In this document: in pieces, positions 46,557 to 60,116 of the stretch
Layout: each line of letters starts with the position of its first letter
Numbering within the stretch: the stretch's first letter is position 1
NCBI RefSeq assembly: GCF_008831285.2
Contig: NC_045139.1
Location: 33,143,706-33,207,705, forward strand
Direction: 5' to 3'
Origin: Nymphaea colorata
Lineage: Eukaryota; Streptophyta; Magnoliopsida; Nymphaeales; Nymphaeaceae
DNA length: 64,000 nt
Position numbers and translations under genes: made by a program
The notes under the pieces: generated by a model
The model's input: only the letters and a program-made list of their open reading frames with translations
What the model was told of the DNA's origin: nothing
The model's database searches: none

Positions 46557-49500
46557 CAGAAGTTCATGCAAACACTGCTTACTTCTTTTGAGCTGTTGCA
46601 AAAGTATTCATAACAGGTGAAAATGCCACATCACGAACTGTCTCACGAACCTGGAAAAAACAACCATAAGCCAAAGCATTTCCACATCACACTTTCTGTT
46701 TCCTTTCAACCAAATGCATAGCAATCAGCATTATTGATTTAACAACATGCAGTCATGCACCTATTCAAATGCATTAATGCAAATAAAAGCACAACCAAGA
46801 AAAAATATTTTAACATGGATTTAAGTTAGTAGTGACACTAAAAGAAATGTGTATGTTCTACACAGAGAGAGATCAGAAAATTTATCCTGCAGCAGATACA
46901 GATGTCCCCTTTGATTTTCATATATCTTTTTGGTGTGTCATTCTTCTATTACTGTGTACAATGCAAGAGTGTCATATTCTGAAATTTTTATAAAGAACTG
47001 AAGATTAGGCAAAACAACAAAAACATGCTAAAATCTCAAAAATTTTCATTACACTCCTAACTTGAAACATATTACACGAGATTGGCAGTTAAATGAAACT
47101 TTTTGGAACATAAGCTTTTTTTTGCTATTTCAATTTTCACCAACAGTAAAGCATCCTTTCATTTTTTTTCATCGTACTTTTATTTTACATATTGGCATCT
47201 GTGTTTTTACATCTACTACAGGATGGCATTGCATCCACAAGTACGCAATGTTTAGTAACTTTTCCAGCCCTGGCAAAAGCATCTAGAGGTTAAAACAAAT
47301 ATATACAGAATGCATCAATGACAGAAACCAACATTTTTGTCATGGATAAAAATAATAAAAAAGCCAATAACATGACAAGAAAAGAACCAAACCACATTCA
47401 TTTTAGGAATCAGATAAGAAGCTTTCTCCTGTTTCTTGCCATCTAAACAATGTCAAAACTATAGAAGAACTTAAAGAATATGTGTGACAACAGTCAGTGA
47501 CATGGTTCTAATTGATCTTTTTAAGATGCCTTTTCTTTCTTCCAGAAATATCTGGTGCAGACATAATCCCCTATCTACAGAACCTTTCCAAAATATTCAA
47601 AAGAGAAAACCTGAAATTCTTTCTTCAGGTGCATGGTTCTTGTCTCAATTATTGCTAAGTGTCCTTTCCGTCCTGCAAACACCATGTGGCGACCATTCAA
47701 GGAATAATCCAGTGTGTACGGTCCAAAGTCTGTCATCAAATGCAAGGTGCAGTTTAATCACTGGCTTTAATGCTGAACAGGAAATCTAGATCATTTGTGA
47801 CAGAAAGTGAAAGTGGATCTGCTTTTGAATCCATAACTGATTAGAGTATTTTCCTACTGCAGTGAACAGGTTAGGTCCTAGCAATATATCAAAGTAAAAT
47901 AAAAAACCCTAACGAAAATGAGATCATTAAAAATGTAAAGACTTCTACCAGTGTGACAAATGTCAATAATACTTTACAAGATTTGTCTGATGCTATCGCC
48001 AAACAGAGTAACAAATTCCTTACCAGAAAATATTGTGATATTTTCAACTTCTCAAAAAAATAGTTATCATGATATATAATTTTTACTTTTCCATCAAAAT
48101 TCCAATTTTACTAGTATTTTAACTTTTTAAGCATATATTTTCATTTTTATTTTTCAAATTTAAAACTTATTTAAATTTTTATCAACATTAATGAAACAAT
48201 ATTAGTAGAAAAATCATAATTTCCTTTTTTCCATTTTTTATATGTTTTAAATTTTGAATATCTGAGGATTCTTACCAAACAACAACAATTTTGATGCCAA
48301 ACTCCCAAAAAAAAACCTTGCCATAGAGAACAACATATGTCACAAAGCTTCCTACCTCATGACAAGCTACAAAGACAGTTAAGCACAAAGAGAAAGTACC
48401 TGATTAACAAGCTACAGTTCAGTTGACTACAAGCAGAAAACACTATTTTGGACATGCCCCTGGATAAACTATTCATATATAACAGCTTGAGGGATAATTA
48501 AAATCTGATTATCTTGTCATCAAACTTTAGTGATTTGTATAGGCCAGTATTACCTATTGACATTTAAAACCATCTCAGTTATCAATGTAAGATTTTGTCC
48601 TTAAAACAGATTATGAAAAAGATTTTTTTTTTTTTAAAAAAAAAAAAACCGCAAGGATCAGCTAATATGAGGACATTCCTGTACAAACCTAAGCATTGAA
48701 GTCAGAGAGAACAAAAGGGCATAAAGGAGTAGAAAATAGCCGCATGCTGGTGTTATATGAAACGCCCATCGTTTGCTCAGAACCTAACCTGGTAGGACTA
48801 TATCAAATGCCTTCCTAGAGCTCAAAAGATCAACTTCACGAACTATAGCATCCTGTTTAATATTCCAAGTTTTCTCCAAACCTTCAGCCTCCAAATAGCC
48901 ACCTTCACTTGGCATCAACCACTGCAGTCATTTGTCAACCAGTCAAGGCTCTTTCGAAGAAGAAACAAGGTTTACCATTCACCTCCAATACCATAAAAAC
49001 AACTGATAAGAAAAATTAAAAAAAAAAAAAAAGGAACCCTGGCATGCATGCACAAATTATGGCATTAAAAGGTAAAAGCAACAAATTTTAAGTGCTTCTA
49101 AAATCATAGATTTTGGTTTTGTAGCTTAATATTGCATCTTGTCAGTTCAGTAGCTTGTAGAAAACAAATGTCACTGCAAGCACTCCATTAGTCCTTCCAA
49201 CAGCAAAGTTGGAACTTCAGCCTATGTAATGCATCAAGCAAGATAGGGATTAAAAGGACTGACATAATAAAACGAAATCATTTCGCTTGAGGCCTGAAGT
49301 GCGACACACATCACTACTCCCTATGTCAATGCATATATACAATACCTTGACAACCCAAACAAATTACATGTGTTAGCTTACTATCACTAATAACATGAAT
49401 TGTTTTATTATGTCCACGCATTAATATGTCTATAACGAGCACACTTACACATAAGGCCCCTGAATGATCCAAACAAAATGTGTACATTGTCTATTATAAC

Positions 49501-51048
49501 TAAACAAATCTGATTGTCCTATTATTACTAATAATATCTAACTACCTTAAAATATTGATGTTGAAAATACTTTTGCATGTCAAATTTGGAAACACGACAT
49601 CTGAGAAGAGGTTCATATAAAGATTATCAGCTAGAAAGCTGTTGACAGCATAAAACAAGTCCCCAAACCATCACAAGGCATCCAAAGAACTGGAGTATAA
49701 AACAAAATCAGGAGGATCCGTCCCCAAATCAAACAGTTAGGATTTTCTCTCCTCGAGCATCAAGTTGGACTATTAGGCACTTCAAGACTTGGTTCCTGTT
49801 CATGAGAAGCACGCTCCTAAGGACACATATTTTTTATATCAAAACAACGATTTAATCAAACAAAACATTATGTAATCAGAAAGTTGCAGTTTCTAAAAGA
49901 AATATGAATGATTGATTTTGATTAGACACTGTTTAGTGCTCTGTTCTTTCTGAAAACATTTTTCAGTCTGTGGGAAAGTTTGTTCTTTATTTCTTAAATG
50001 CTTCTCCTTCTCCTTCTATATGAAAATTATATGACCTTCGGAATAGGAGGAACTCCTGGTTTTTTAGTTACATCCCCCTTCCCACTTGAACCACCATTTC
50101 ATGCCTCCACTTCCTAATGGCTTCTCGATTATATTCCCCTCCTTGGACCTTGTGATAAACACATTTGTAAGCTAAACCTTGTCAAAATACCAACATGGAA
50201 AGCTGATTCCCAATACTAAACTGCAAGAACACATACTTAATTCACACTCTGAATGCTTGGAAGAACTGCAGTTCAGAAACTTTTGCAAATCTTGCCTGAA
50301 ATGGCGTCTACTTGAGAAACCAAAGGCACCACATGAATCAAATATGAATCAAATCTACTACCTCATCTACACCTGCTCAGAATATTACAAGCCATATTTG
50401 CAAGCAAAAAGCAGTACCAATGTTTTGCATACAGCATGGTGAGACAAGGCATGCAATTATGCAAAACCAAAAAAAGAAGACCCAAAAATCTCTCACAAGT
50501 GAAAGGTATCAAAATGATTATTTCCTACCAAGGATATCTGAATATATTAATGTGATTCTACAATCCAACATACGAATTGTGGGAAATCACGTTTGCAAAT
50601 GACATATACTTGAATTGCGAAATCACAGAATAGAACACCAGTTACTTGATTAACATATTTCCATTTTTTTTTCTTTTTTCTCAGGAATGCAAAAATCAGC
50701 ATGTGTATATCTGGAAGAATAATGGTAAGACCAAGACACCAATCTGAAAAATAAACAATACCTTGTCAACTTTAGCAGCAACTGTTGCAGATTTTCCATA
50801 TAGCTCTTCTCTAGCAGACAATTGACCTCTAAGCTTTTTATCTTTAATTGCCTGCCGAAACAAAAGATGCAACGTCTGTCAAATTTCCACCAAGCCAATC
50901 TAGTGAAGAGCCGCCACAGAATTTCAACACAAGGAATGTCGACCAAATAATTCAATGATGTCAGCAGAACATATAGTACCTGTAACTTGGTATTATCTCC
51001 ACGCAGATATTTCTTGAAGTCCAAATCATCTTCATCATGCACAGCCAT
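42685..51048 (-). CDS. UTP7: UTP7/WDR46 (BING4) small-subunit processome WD40 protein
   Basis: A nucleolar WD40 protein of the SSU processome, needed for 18S rRNA maturation. Seven exons join in phase: 51048-50980, 50851-50762, 48921-48789, 47729-47611, 46650-46583, 44175-44127, 43704-42685; 515 aa, close to plant relatives. All introns are GT-AG. Exons 1-3 give MAVHDEDDLDFKKYLRGD, KDKKLRGQLSAREELYGKSA and WLMPSEGGYLEAEGLEKTW; exon 4 FGPYTLDYSLNGRHMVFAGR; exon 5 VRETVRDVAFSPVMNTFATA; exon 6 YAYIYDMKGTEFHCLK. The last exon has the WD core DRKIKLWDLRK (about 283-293), the BING4 C-terminal region GEPNFDTFVANPFE (about 378-391) and a Lys-rich nucleolar tail. An ATG at 43725 in the last frame is intronic. 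No damage was seen. The leader lies in 51050-52410, head-to-head with MHF1. Introns are large (up to 2.4 kb) and hold microsatellites. Confidence 0.95.
44669..44712. repeat. (TA)n microsatellite
   Basis: A continuous TA run inside UTP7 intron 5. Confidence 0.95.
46500..46553. repeat. (TG)n microsatellite
   Basis: A TG run with one C interruption at the 3' end of UTP7 intron 5 (plus-strand view), just left of exon 5. A 14-base or longer C run lies at about 46360. Confidence 0.95.
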
Positions 51049-52410
51049 TTTTCCGCTTTATGCACAATCAAATGCTCCGTGTGATAAACTGCCAAAAAGA
51101 CATGCATCTAAGCCAACATTTAAAGCCTGCGAGATCTCAAGTTTTGAGAACCTTAAAGAGAAACAGTATTGGATCACATGAGAGGTCAGCAGGGGCAACT
51201 AATTGACAATTATCATTCCATCTAGGTGAAAACATAGAAGCGACGAACCAGACACTTGAAACACTAAAGAATCTCATAAAACCAAACATGCTTGAACCCT
51301 ACTTAAAAATTAAAGTAATCACGCTCTCCATCAGAGGTCATAAATAGATTAAAAGCCGCAATGACAACGAAAAAAATAAATAAAACACAGTATAGCTGAA
51401 TTCGCAAGGAGAATTTAGAACGATTATGTGGACATGTGTTTTTTTCCTGATGTAAACAAAAAAAAAACACACACACACACACACACAAGAACCAACTAAA
51501 ATCTCCAAAACCGATATTAAGCTCCTAGCAATGCTCTGTCATATTTAAAAACCTGACCAATACGACCAACATTAATCAAAACTACGAAGACCAGCTGTTT
51601 TTTCTAACACCAGTACTGTGATAACCATGATTTGCTCAGAGCAAGAGTCAATATCACGATATCACTGTCTAAAACGATTCAACAGAAAAAGTATATGTCT
51701 GTGAGACCACTTATCCTTTTTAGGTCCATATCCGTCGTCCAGCCTCACTGAAGCAAATGAATAGCCTAAAGTTGAGACGTTGCATCGAGGCGAACCATGT
51801 CAGATCACTACGATAATACGTTACGCCCTTGGCAGACAAGGGGAGAGAGAGTGTGAGAGTGAGAGACAGAGAGAGAGAGGTTAGGGTTACCTGCGAGGGG
51901 GATGGCGAACTGCAGAAGACTGCTTCAGGCGAGTTAAAAGAGGGCGGGAGAGTGCAACCTGCGTGCTCGAGAGGGAGAGAGAACTTGGAGTTTGCCGTAC
52001 GACGCCTGAGAGAGAGGGGAGACGCGAGGGAGAGAGGAAACCTGCGTGCTCGAGAGGGAGAGAGAACTTGGAGTTTGCCGTACGACGCCTGAGAGAGAGG
52101 GGAGACACGAGGGAGAGAGGAAAAAAAAGGAAAAACCTAGCGCCAGAATAGCCTAAAGTTGAGACGTTGCATCGAGGCTAACCATGTCTGATCACTACGA
52201 TAATAGGTTACGCCCTTCTTCTGCCGCAACAGACAAGGGGAGAGAGAGAGTGAGAGTGAGAGACAGAGAGAGAGGTTAGGGTTACCTGCGAGGGGGGATG
52301 GCGAACTGCAGAAGACTGCAGCAGGCGAGTTAAAAGAGGGCGGGAGAGTGTAACCTGCCTGCTCGAGAGGGAGACAGTTTGCCGTACGACGCCAGAGAGA
52401 GAGAGGGGAG
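51049..52410 (-). promoter_or_regulatory. UTP7 5' leader and upstream region (source of the 383-bp repeat)
   Basis: Upstream of the UTP7 ATG lies a pyrimidine-rich leader (minus strand) with a donor-like CGCAG/GTAACC near 51890 and acceptor-like TTTGGCAG near 51096, suggesting a 5' UTR intron. Positions 51607-51989 are the single copy of the unit repeated seven times at 30176-32855. A second, partial leader copy at about 52147-52400 shows that small duplication already exists here. Positions 51423-52410 are the part copied into the inverted-repeat locus. The leader is interrupted at about 52411 by a transposon-like insert. Confidence 0.7.
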
Positions 52411-53880
52411 CTATGTCACCTGAGTGCGGGGTGCGGGTGCAGTGCCGGTGCGGCACATTCCAAAAAATTTAGGTGCGGCGGTGCGGTTAGAGTATTTTAT
52501 ATTTTTAAAATATAATAATATAAACCACAAAATTATTAAATAACAAGATCAAAATTACAATTTGTTAACATGAAATCATTATCAATTCAAAATTCAACAA
52601 CAAATATATATCATCAATTCAACATTCAACAAGAAATATCATCAATTCAACATTAATATACAATTCTTCCTAAAAAATATCCACCCAAAAACATATTCTT
52701 TACATTTAATCACCACAAACACCAATGTGATAACAACATCAAGTATTGCCATTGTTGGTAGTTAAATAAAAGCATCATACAAAAATCCGTATATAGTATA
52801 TACATACCAAAAATGCTTTAGTTCGTCTGGACATCTGAACCAGAAAAGCCAAAAAGGCTTCTAAAATTATGATTAGGTGAATAAAGAAGTCTTACATACT
52901 GAGCGTCAAACCATGCAACAACTTTAGTCCAATCCGCTAGAATAATCCGCCTTTGATGATCAAACACTTGGAATTTGGAAAGCAGGCAGTCTGATATGCC
53001 AGTTTTCGGCTAGAAGCGAGCGCAGACATGAAAAGAAATGGGAACACAGAAAAATTACAGACAATATGCCGCCCCCAGAGAAGGAATGAAGCTCTGCATT
53101 CCGAATATGTCCGTTTTACCATCTTCAACGCACACCATTATCATCTCACAACCACATACAACCCAAAAGAACACAGCCCCCAAAGCAAATCCCGACCAAA
53201 ATTCACCAACAGAGAAGGAACAAATGAAGGACGAAGTCTACAGACGACAAGCAGAAAACCCACCAACAAATCAATCAAAGCCCAATCTTTATTAGGCTAA
53301 ACTCTCCAAGGAGAACCTCAAGGAAAAAGAGAAGCTCAATAAGATCTCAGCTCTCACCAAGACCCGAAGAACCCCAACACTCTTAAGGTAAATCTGACCG
53401 CATTAAAGCCACCATCAGCAGCAGCATACTAAGCCCAAGCAATCAAGCTGCCCAGAAAACTAAAAATCATGCTGCCCAACGCAGAGAGAGGGAGCAGCGC
53501 AGACAGAAGGCAAACCGTCCTAATTGAAATCTCGGGCAAGAAGGCAAGAACTGAAGAACAAGAGAAGCGAGAGAGAGAGTTTACCGATGGGTAGTAGTGT
53601 GCGTTGAAGAGGGAGCAGCGCAGAGAGAAGGAGCGGCCGGCGGCGTCGCAGAGAGAGGGAGCAGCCGGCGGCGTCGCAGAGAGAGGGAGCAGCACAGAGA
53701 GCAGAGAGATAGAGAGGGCAACACAGAGAGCAGAGAGAGGGCGAGAGGGAGAGAGGGCAGCACAGAGTGGCTGACTGCACCCGAGTCACGTTGACCTTTT
53801 TGGGTGTGCACCTAAAGCGCACTCGCACCCGCAACGCGTCGACACGAGTGCGTTGGACGCACCCAGGTATCATTGGAGGA
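52411..53880. mobile_element. putative non-autonomous DNA transposon between UTP7 and MHF1
   Basis: About 1.47 kb separates two stretches that fit as one GA-rich leader. The ends are similar and inverted (ATGTCACCTGAGTGCG at the left; ATGATACCTGGGTGCG on the other strand at the right), followed by GTGCGG-rich subterminal runs at both ends. GA-rich flanks (GAGGGGAG and GAGGAGAG) may be an imperfect target duplication. The inside is AT-rich, then at 53590-53760 has a GGCGGCGTCGCAGAGAGAGG minisatellite whose frames look spurious. No transposase was seen. The family was not identified. Confidence 0.5.
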
Positions 53881-54143
53881 GAGACGCAAAACATAGTTAC
53901 CGGAACTCTATTTTATCCCTTTATTTGATAATATTCCTAAACAATATCGCCCGCATTAGATAAATTGCGAAATATTGATGGTCTTTTTGAAATTATAAGA
54001 AAAGTTGACCGGAAAAAATAAATTTCCCTTGAAAAACCAACCGTTTCCTCACATCTTCGGACCGGGTTGGAGCTTCCCACTAGGACCTGCCCCGTGTCTT
54101 GCCCGAGGCGGTTCAAAACCCACAGTTGCGCGGGCTTCTCCCC

Positions 54144-54152
54144 TTATTTATA
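54144..54152 (+). promoter_or_regulatory. TATA-like box of MHF1
   Basis: TATTTATA lies about 50 bp upstream of the MHF1 ATG, a fitting distance for a short leader. It is conserved in the duplicate flank at 37578-37892. Confidence 0.45.
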
Positions 54153-54200
54153 CCCTTCTGGCGACGACCGCCTCTTTTCCCGCCCTTCGCTGAGAAAGAA

Positions 54201-56751
54201 ATGGCAGAGGAAGATGGCGATTTCCAGAGGGACGAGCCGCATCCCGATGATCGCGACGATCCCGTCTCCGGGGAGCTAAGGGATCGAGTCCGCCTCGCCG
54301 TAATTAAGATCGCGGAGTCGGAAGGTCTAATTTCTGGCTGGATTTCGCTTTTCCTTTCTCCAAGAACGCGCTCTCTCGTCATTTCGTTTTTTTTTTATTC
54401 TTCGTCTTTTTCCTTTTTCCCTGATTTTGTTTGCATCGGCAGCTGGGAAGTATGCAATGGAAGTGTCCCAGCCGGTCGTTTCATGCATCGCCGATCTCGC
54501 TTTCAAATTCACAGGTACGAGGGAAAACTGAAGTGGAATTTCATTTTTGCTATGGTTTGGTGAATGGCGAGATTCTGTTTCTTGACTACTCTTGCACTAT
54601 GAAAAATTGGTTTCCTTTTGTTGTTCTCTGTTTGGATATTGCGGGGTTGGAGTTATCTAGGATTGTCGAACCTTTCCTCTTCTGAGTAAGCGACAAGCAG
54701 GTCACTTGAGTCTTTTATGTTTCTGCATCTAGGCTTGGAATCGGAATTGTCTATCTGATCTTCACGTCCTTTCTTTGGAGGATTCACGTGGAAAATTTGA
54801 CTTGTTTCAATGAATTAAGCTGTTTTTCTTGAATGATTGTTACAGCACACTGCTAGTTTGCAACTAATGAAGTGTTATGAGAGACGACACCCCCTCGATC
54901 TGTTTAACAAGCGGAAAAAACTAACAGGCCTGTCAATGCTATGAATCCAAACATGAAATGGATCCGGATCTAAAGAGCATACATCAATCGGATACGATGC
55001 AACCACACGCAATCATGGCCTCATGGGAGAGAGCAAAAATCATGGGATCACACATCAGCAGGGAGCACAGCAAGATAGACAAGCCAAGAGCGTAAGATCT
55101 GGGATTGAAAAAGATAAATATGACAATCTTGTGAAAATGGAAAGAGGAGATAATGATAATTCAAATGAGACCACTACAATCAAGGAAATGAATACGAGAA
55201 TGGAAACCTCCAAATGATTGATTAAGTTGGAGGCATTGTGGATGTAGCAGAATACTCAGTACTACGTTAAAAGACTTTCTTCTTGCTTTTTGAATTTTCT
55301 GTCATGATATCATAGACAGTGCTCATGTTTGGTGGAGTAACCATTCCTTAAGAAGCAAATGTTGCCCCTTTTGGGTTCTCATTTGCTCTTTCCATTCTAA
55401 GGACACCAAGAACAGGACAACCTGCTCCTGGTAAGGGTAATCCTATCTACAACGTATTTTAGAAGAGACTTCATGGTTAGCCCATCAGCACATCAAGTAG
55501 CCTGAACCTGGCATACCAATCCTAGTTTATAGCCGGGTGCTTGTTGGTCAGGGTGTGAATTTGCTGCCCAGCACATATGAGCTGGGTCTTCAGTCTTGGG
55601 CTACCTGTTCAGCCCGTTGTCTAGCTCTATTGTACATTTGATGTTCATGGAAATATAAGTACCGGTTCATTTTTTTAGCTAATATATTTCTTTATGTAAT
55701 ATTTTTTGTCAGTTTTTTCCAAGATCGCATCTTTAGATTTAAAAATATCTTTGTACAAAATTTAGGAACTCTATAATACTTTATATTATGTTATGTGTAC
55801 ATTACCTATATTATTTTGTACAGTGTGGGCTATGAAATGGACTTTTACAACATTGGTTTGATACTTTGATGTAATAGACTGAATATATCATGGGATAAAG
55901 AACAAACAGATTCATGAATTTGTATATATACTCCATTGTGTATGAGAAAGCAATGAATTTTGGTAAGGGATTATAAAAATAAGGACCATGGGAATCATGC
56001 TTCTATTTCCCCTCTTTCTCTCTTCTGGTTAATATTGCACTATCAATTAAAATTTGGATTGGACAGAATGCTCATTGAACGGTGTGCCTAGTTCACTTCA
56101 AATTGCAAGTTCTCTAGCTGGCTCGTTCTCCAAGCGAAAGTTCAAATTCCAAAACCATTTCACATCTTGGTCTAAGCAGAAAGAAGTTATGTTATTTTTG
56201 CGACTCATCTATACAAAGGCTGTTCAGTTGGGAATGACACCATTATATGTTTTTGGGTTTAAGGAATTTTTGATGAATCAATTGTGTGTGAGTGCAAGCA
56301 TGTATGTGTTTTGCACTTTTCAGGTGTGTGTAACTTGATTCCTTATTTTGTTTATGAGACCAGAACAATTAGCAAAGGATCTGGAATTGTTTATGCAGCA
56401 TGGTGGCAGGAAATCTGTCAATATGGAAGATGTCATCATTTCAGGTAAACTTGACACACTTTCTTTAGACTTCCACGTTAAGCATATTGCTTCTTACATC
56501 CAGATCATCCTGATAAGTGTGTGTTTGTGTACGTTCTTTGCCCGTAATTTCTTCAGCCCTTGGTCATTTACCAACTTCACACTTTTTATGAGTTTAACTT
56601 CAAATGGTGCTTGTGTGGATTAGCACATAGAAATGAGGATTTGGCTGCCACATTAAGGTCCTTCTCAAAGGATCTGAAAGAACAGGAACCTCAAGCTGAA
56701 AAGAAACGTAAGAAAGCTGCCAAGAAGGAAGAGAAGATTGACTTGGATTGA
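54201..56751 (+). CDS. MHF1: MHF1 / CENP-S histone-fold protein, intact
   Basis: MHF1 pairs with MHF2 (CENP-X) as a histone-fold heterodimer that helps FANCM at branched DNA; in plants this limits meiotic crossovers. Four exons: 54201-54324, 54443-54514, 56364-56444, 56624-56751, all GT-AG and in phase, giving 134 aa (close to relatives). It reads an acidic N-terminus, ELRDRVRLAVIKIAESEAGK, YAMEVSQPVVSCIADLAFKF, EQLAKDLELFMQHGGRKSVN, MEDVIISAHRNEDLAATLRS, and a Lys-rich tail ending KKEEKIDLD. Intron 2 (1.85 kb) is the part copied in the inverted repeat. No damage was seen, and only this copy has exons 3 and 4, so it is the working gene here. It is divergent from UTP7. Its 3' flank runs straight into the 2-kb repeat at 57080. 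Confidence 0.95.
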
Positions 56752-57079
56752 TAGATTCATCTTTGAGGTAACATATTCCATTCTTTCTTTTCTTTTTCCA
56801 AAAGTGGGCAAAAGTTGACAACCCAAATCAACCTTTAAGTACTATCCTTGCTTATGAAGATCAAGATGATATACTGGACCCTGTGCTTGTTCTTGATTCT
56901 GAAGAAGTGTATGTTCCATGACATAGATTTTGTTTCCTGAAAAATAAGCAGCCTATATAGTTGAAAAGAACTTGAGGAGGCTGTCAAGGTATATTGTTTC
57001 TGGACTGGGGTTCAACTGAGACATGATAGAGTTATTCTACACAGTGTGTGTTGTATATTCTTATAATTTCTGTTTTACA

Positions 57080-59101
57080 TTGGAGGTTATTATTTTCTTT
57101 TCATTTTTTTTGTGTTGAAGGTTTTAATATAAAGTGAAATTGGGATTAGGGTATAGCCCCAGATTCGGATCATGGCCTTTCAACACCTCTCTTTTGCCCT
57201 ATATCTTTCTCTTATTGCAGCTATTAGCAAATTTCTAACTCTTCCAATAACATCAGCAACATGAATTCTATGACCATTATATCAAGAGGAACGTAGTGGA
57301 GCGGGAGAACATAGTGAAACCGTCAAGGTTTTATTGCAGATATATATTTCTTCTATCTTTGATTAGTCTAGACTCTAGACAAGAGCTTTGCTATTGTAGA
57401 TCTGCACTTTAGATTTACGCACTTAAAGTTTTACTCAAGGTTTAGGTATTATGAACTGTAACAAGGTTTGACGGATACACTTTTATTTATATACAAGGTT
57501 CGTTAGATTTGCGGACGACTTACTTTCTAATTAATGTTTTCTTAATATAAAGTAAGTTTTCAAAATTATCTTGATTTTTTGTAGCATTTTCTTATTTTTA
57601 CATTTTCAAACTAAAAAACTGCAACTTTTTTGGTTTCAGTCATCAAATATTGGTTTGTCTGATAGAATGTTGATTTCAAATATTTTTCTAAACTTAAGAG
57701 TTTTCTTAATTTTGATTTTATTTACAAATAAGATCTTTAATACTTTTTCCGAATTTACGACCGATTCAACCGAATTTCTGAATCGGCCGATTCGCCTCGA
57801 GCAATTCGAAAACTTATTTTTTGGGATGGGTGATCGCGCACCCACACCCCCCAAAAACTTATTTTTGGGATGGGTGATCCGGCACCCACACCATCATTCT
57901 CATCCGACATGAAAGGTTTTTGCCAAAAGGAAAAGCAATATAAAGGGTAGCGGTGGAGGGACAAGGATCACGCTTCATGTGATGCAGCTTCTCCTTTTGA
58001 GGAAAATAGCGGGCAACTTTCGTCAATCCCCAAAAAGAGAAGTTTGTCTTGCTTTGCCAAGTTGGACCCACATCCACCAGGCCATGCGATTAAAATGCTT
58101 GTGCCTTTCTTCATGATGGCATTCAAATTTCTAGCCACTTGCCAATGGATTCAGAAAACACTGAATACTACTCGCAGTGAGGGATGGGAAGCCAATCGAA
58201 GGAATAAAAACTGCAGTTTTGATTGCTACATTGGTTGCAACTGCAACTTGTCCACAGTCACTCGATTTAGACAACATGAGTCCAGGACACCTCTTGATTC
58301 CAAAAAACTTCTCTGCCCACAAACAGGCTGCAACCGCTCAGAGACACCATAGACCTGGCTTCTTGCAGAATCTGTAACAAGTGCAGCGATGCCAGCTAGT
58401 GCGGAGCTGCTGCAAGTTACAACGTGGAAATTAAAATCCATACCTTCTACTAAACTTTATCCCATGGAACCCCAAATTGTGTCTAGACATGGACGGCTTC
58501 TCTGTCTACTTCATTTCATTTCAGCAAGAAAATTTTCTCCTTACATGATCTCCATTTTTGCTATTTTTTGCAGTAGCGGAGCAACATATAGGCAGGCGTG
58601 GGCATTTACTCTTGATTTTCACATTGATGCTTTTCAAAAGGTTTGCCCATTTATATAAAGTGTTGCCCTCTAAAGTGTTAAGAGTTTTTTTTTTTAATTA
58701 GTATCCCTCTGTTAGGGCTATAGCCCCCTCTTAGGTTTTGAAAACCAAAATTTACTATACTAAAATATTTAAAAATTCTGGTTTGGCCCCTGTAAAACTT
58801 CTGAAAAGTTATGATGGCCCTTTCCCTGTTAGGGCCATGACTCTTGGGTTTTGAAAAATACAATTTTTGCATATTAATATTTTAAAAGTTCTTGTTTGGC
58901 CCCTATAAAACTTTTGAAAAATTACGGTGGCTCCTTCAAAATATTTTAAAAAACTCTATTTGGTGCTTCACTTGGTTGTTCGGTTGCTACTAAAACAAAA
59001 CAAAATCCTAGCTCCGCCCCTTCTCCCATATAGTCCTCCCATTCCCCCTACCTCGAGGGTCTTTGCACCATTGCATAGACATCAGTAATGACAATCTTAA
59101 A
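57080..59101. repeat. 2-kb dispersed repeat, copy 2
   Basis: This matches 7699-9726 in the same orientation at about 99% by eye, with the same abrupt edges. An 8-bp loss relative to copy 1 falls near 58240. It starts 328 bp after the MHF1 stop and may overlap the MHF1 3' UTR or terminator. No transposase or clear terminal repeats were seen. Confidence 0.85.
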
Positions 59102-60063
59102 GTTGTCACAAAAAACGCCGTTTTTTTTTAAAAAACGTGTATTTAACCCAAAAACAGTTCTGCCGTATAATACCCTACTATTCTCGTTTTTTTAAAAAAA
59201 ACGTCAACTTACAAAAAACGCGTATAATACCCATTTAATACCTGTATTATAAGACTTCATATCTTAAACTGTCAAAAGGTCTGATCTAAGAATGGAGGGA
59301 CGAGAGTTAGCTTAAATTTCGATTTCATGCCTTTGTGTTGTTTGGCTAGTTGAAAAGACAACGGTCCATATTGCATTTGAACTTGATGGCAGAAGAAGTC
59401 AATTTTTTTGTCAAAGCAACAAAAAACTTGCATTTTGGGAAATGACTGATGGTAAACACATACATTTGGCTTAGATTGAATCAGAAGCAACAGAATCGTA
59501 TATTTTATTCGTTGGCGGTGGTGGAGAAAGAATGGAATGCGTTTTGCGGCGTCACTTCGCACTTTAACTGGAAGCACAGATTCGTTTGATCGAATTAAAA
59601 AAAGTGGCGCGTGGGCGTGCTCATCCCATCTCCTCGTATCCTAATATTCCTACTTTTGTCTGCATGCCCTTTGACCGTTGGGAGATCTGCACTAGAGCCG
59701 TCACCGCCACCACCCCTTTAGCCTTTCTGCTTTGGTGAATCCAGCGTCACTTTTATGATTGATTTATAAGCAACGTGAACTTTAATGAGCATCTTTTGTA
59801 CGATTAATTAGTTATTTTTTATTTGAATAATGCTTTTAATAATAAAAATGAATGGTTTTATAACATCAAAATTTTGATAATAGAAAGATCAATTTCTTTT
59901 TTTTTTTTTTATAAAAATGACTTGAACTAAAGTCTGATTTATATTGAGTTAGTGTTTGTAGAGTATTAGAAGGTTTACATTTTACTTAAAAGACCTTTTA
60001 ACACAGATTTAAGAAGTCTGGTTTTTATTTCTTACTCAAGTAGTTTGGTATCTACCAATCATT

Positions 60064-60116
<53 letters not shown>

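Noticed and set aside
52208-52456. Telomere-like CCCTAAC words in the leader and array
   Set aside because: Only one short word per unit (GTAACCCTAACC), with no telomeric tandem run; it is part of the splice-donor region of the leader.
53429-53894. Leu/Ser/Cys-rich frames between UTP7 and MHF1
   Set aside because: They come from a GA-rich minisatellite in the transposon-like insert, open in several frames at once.
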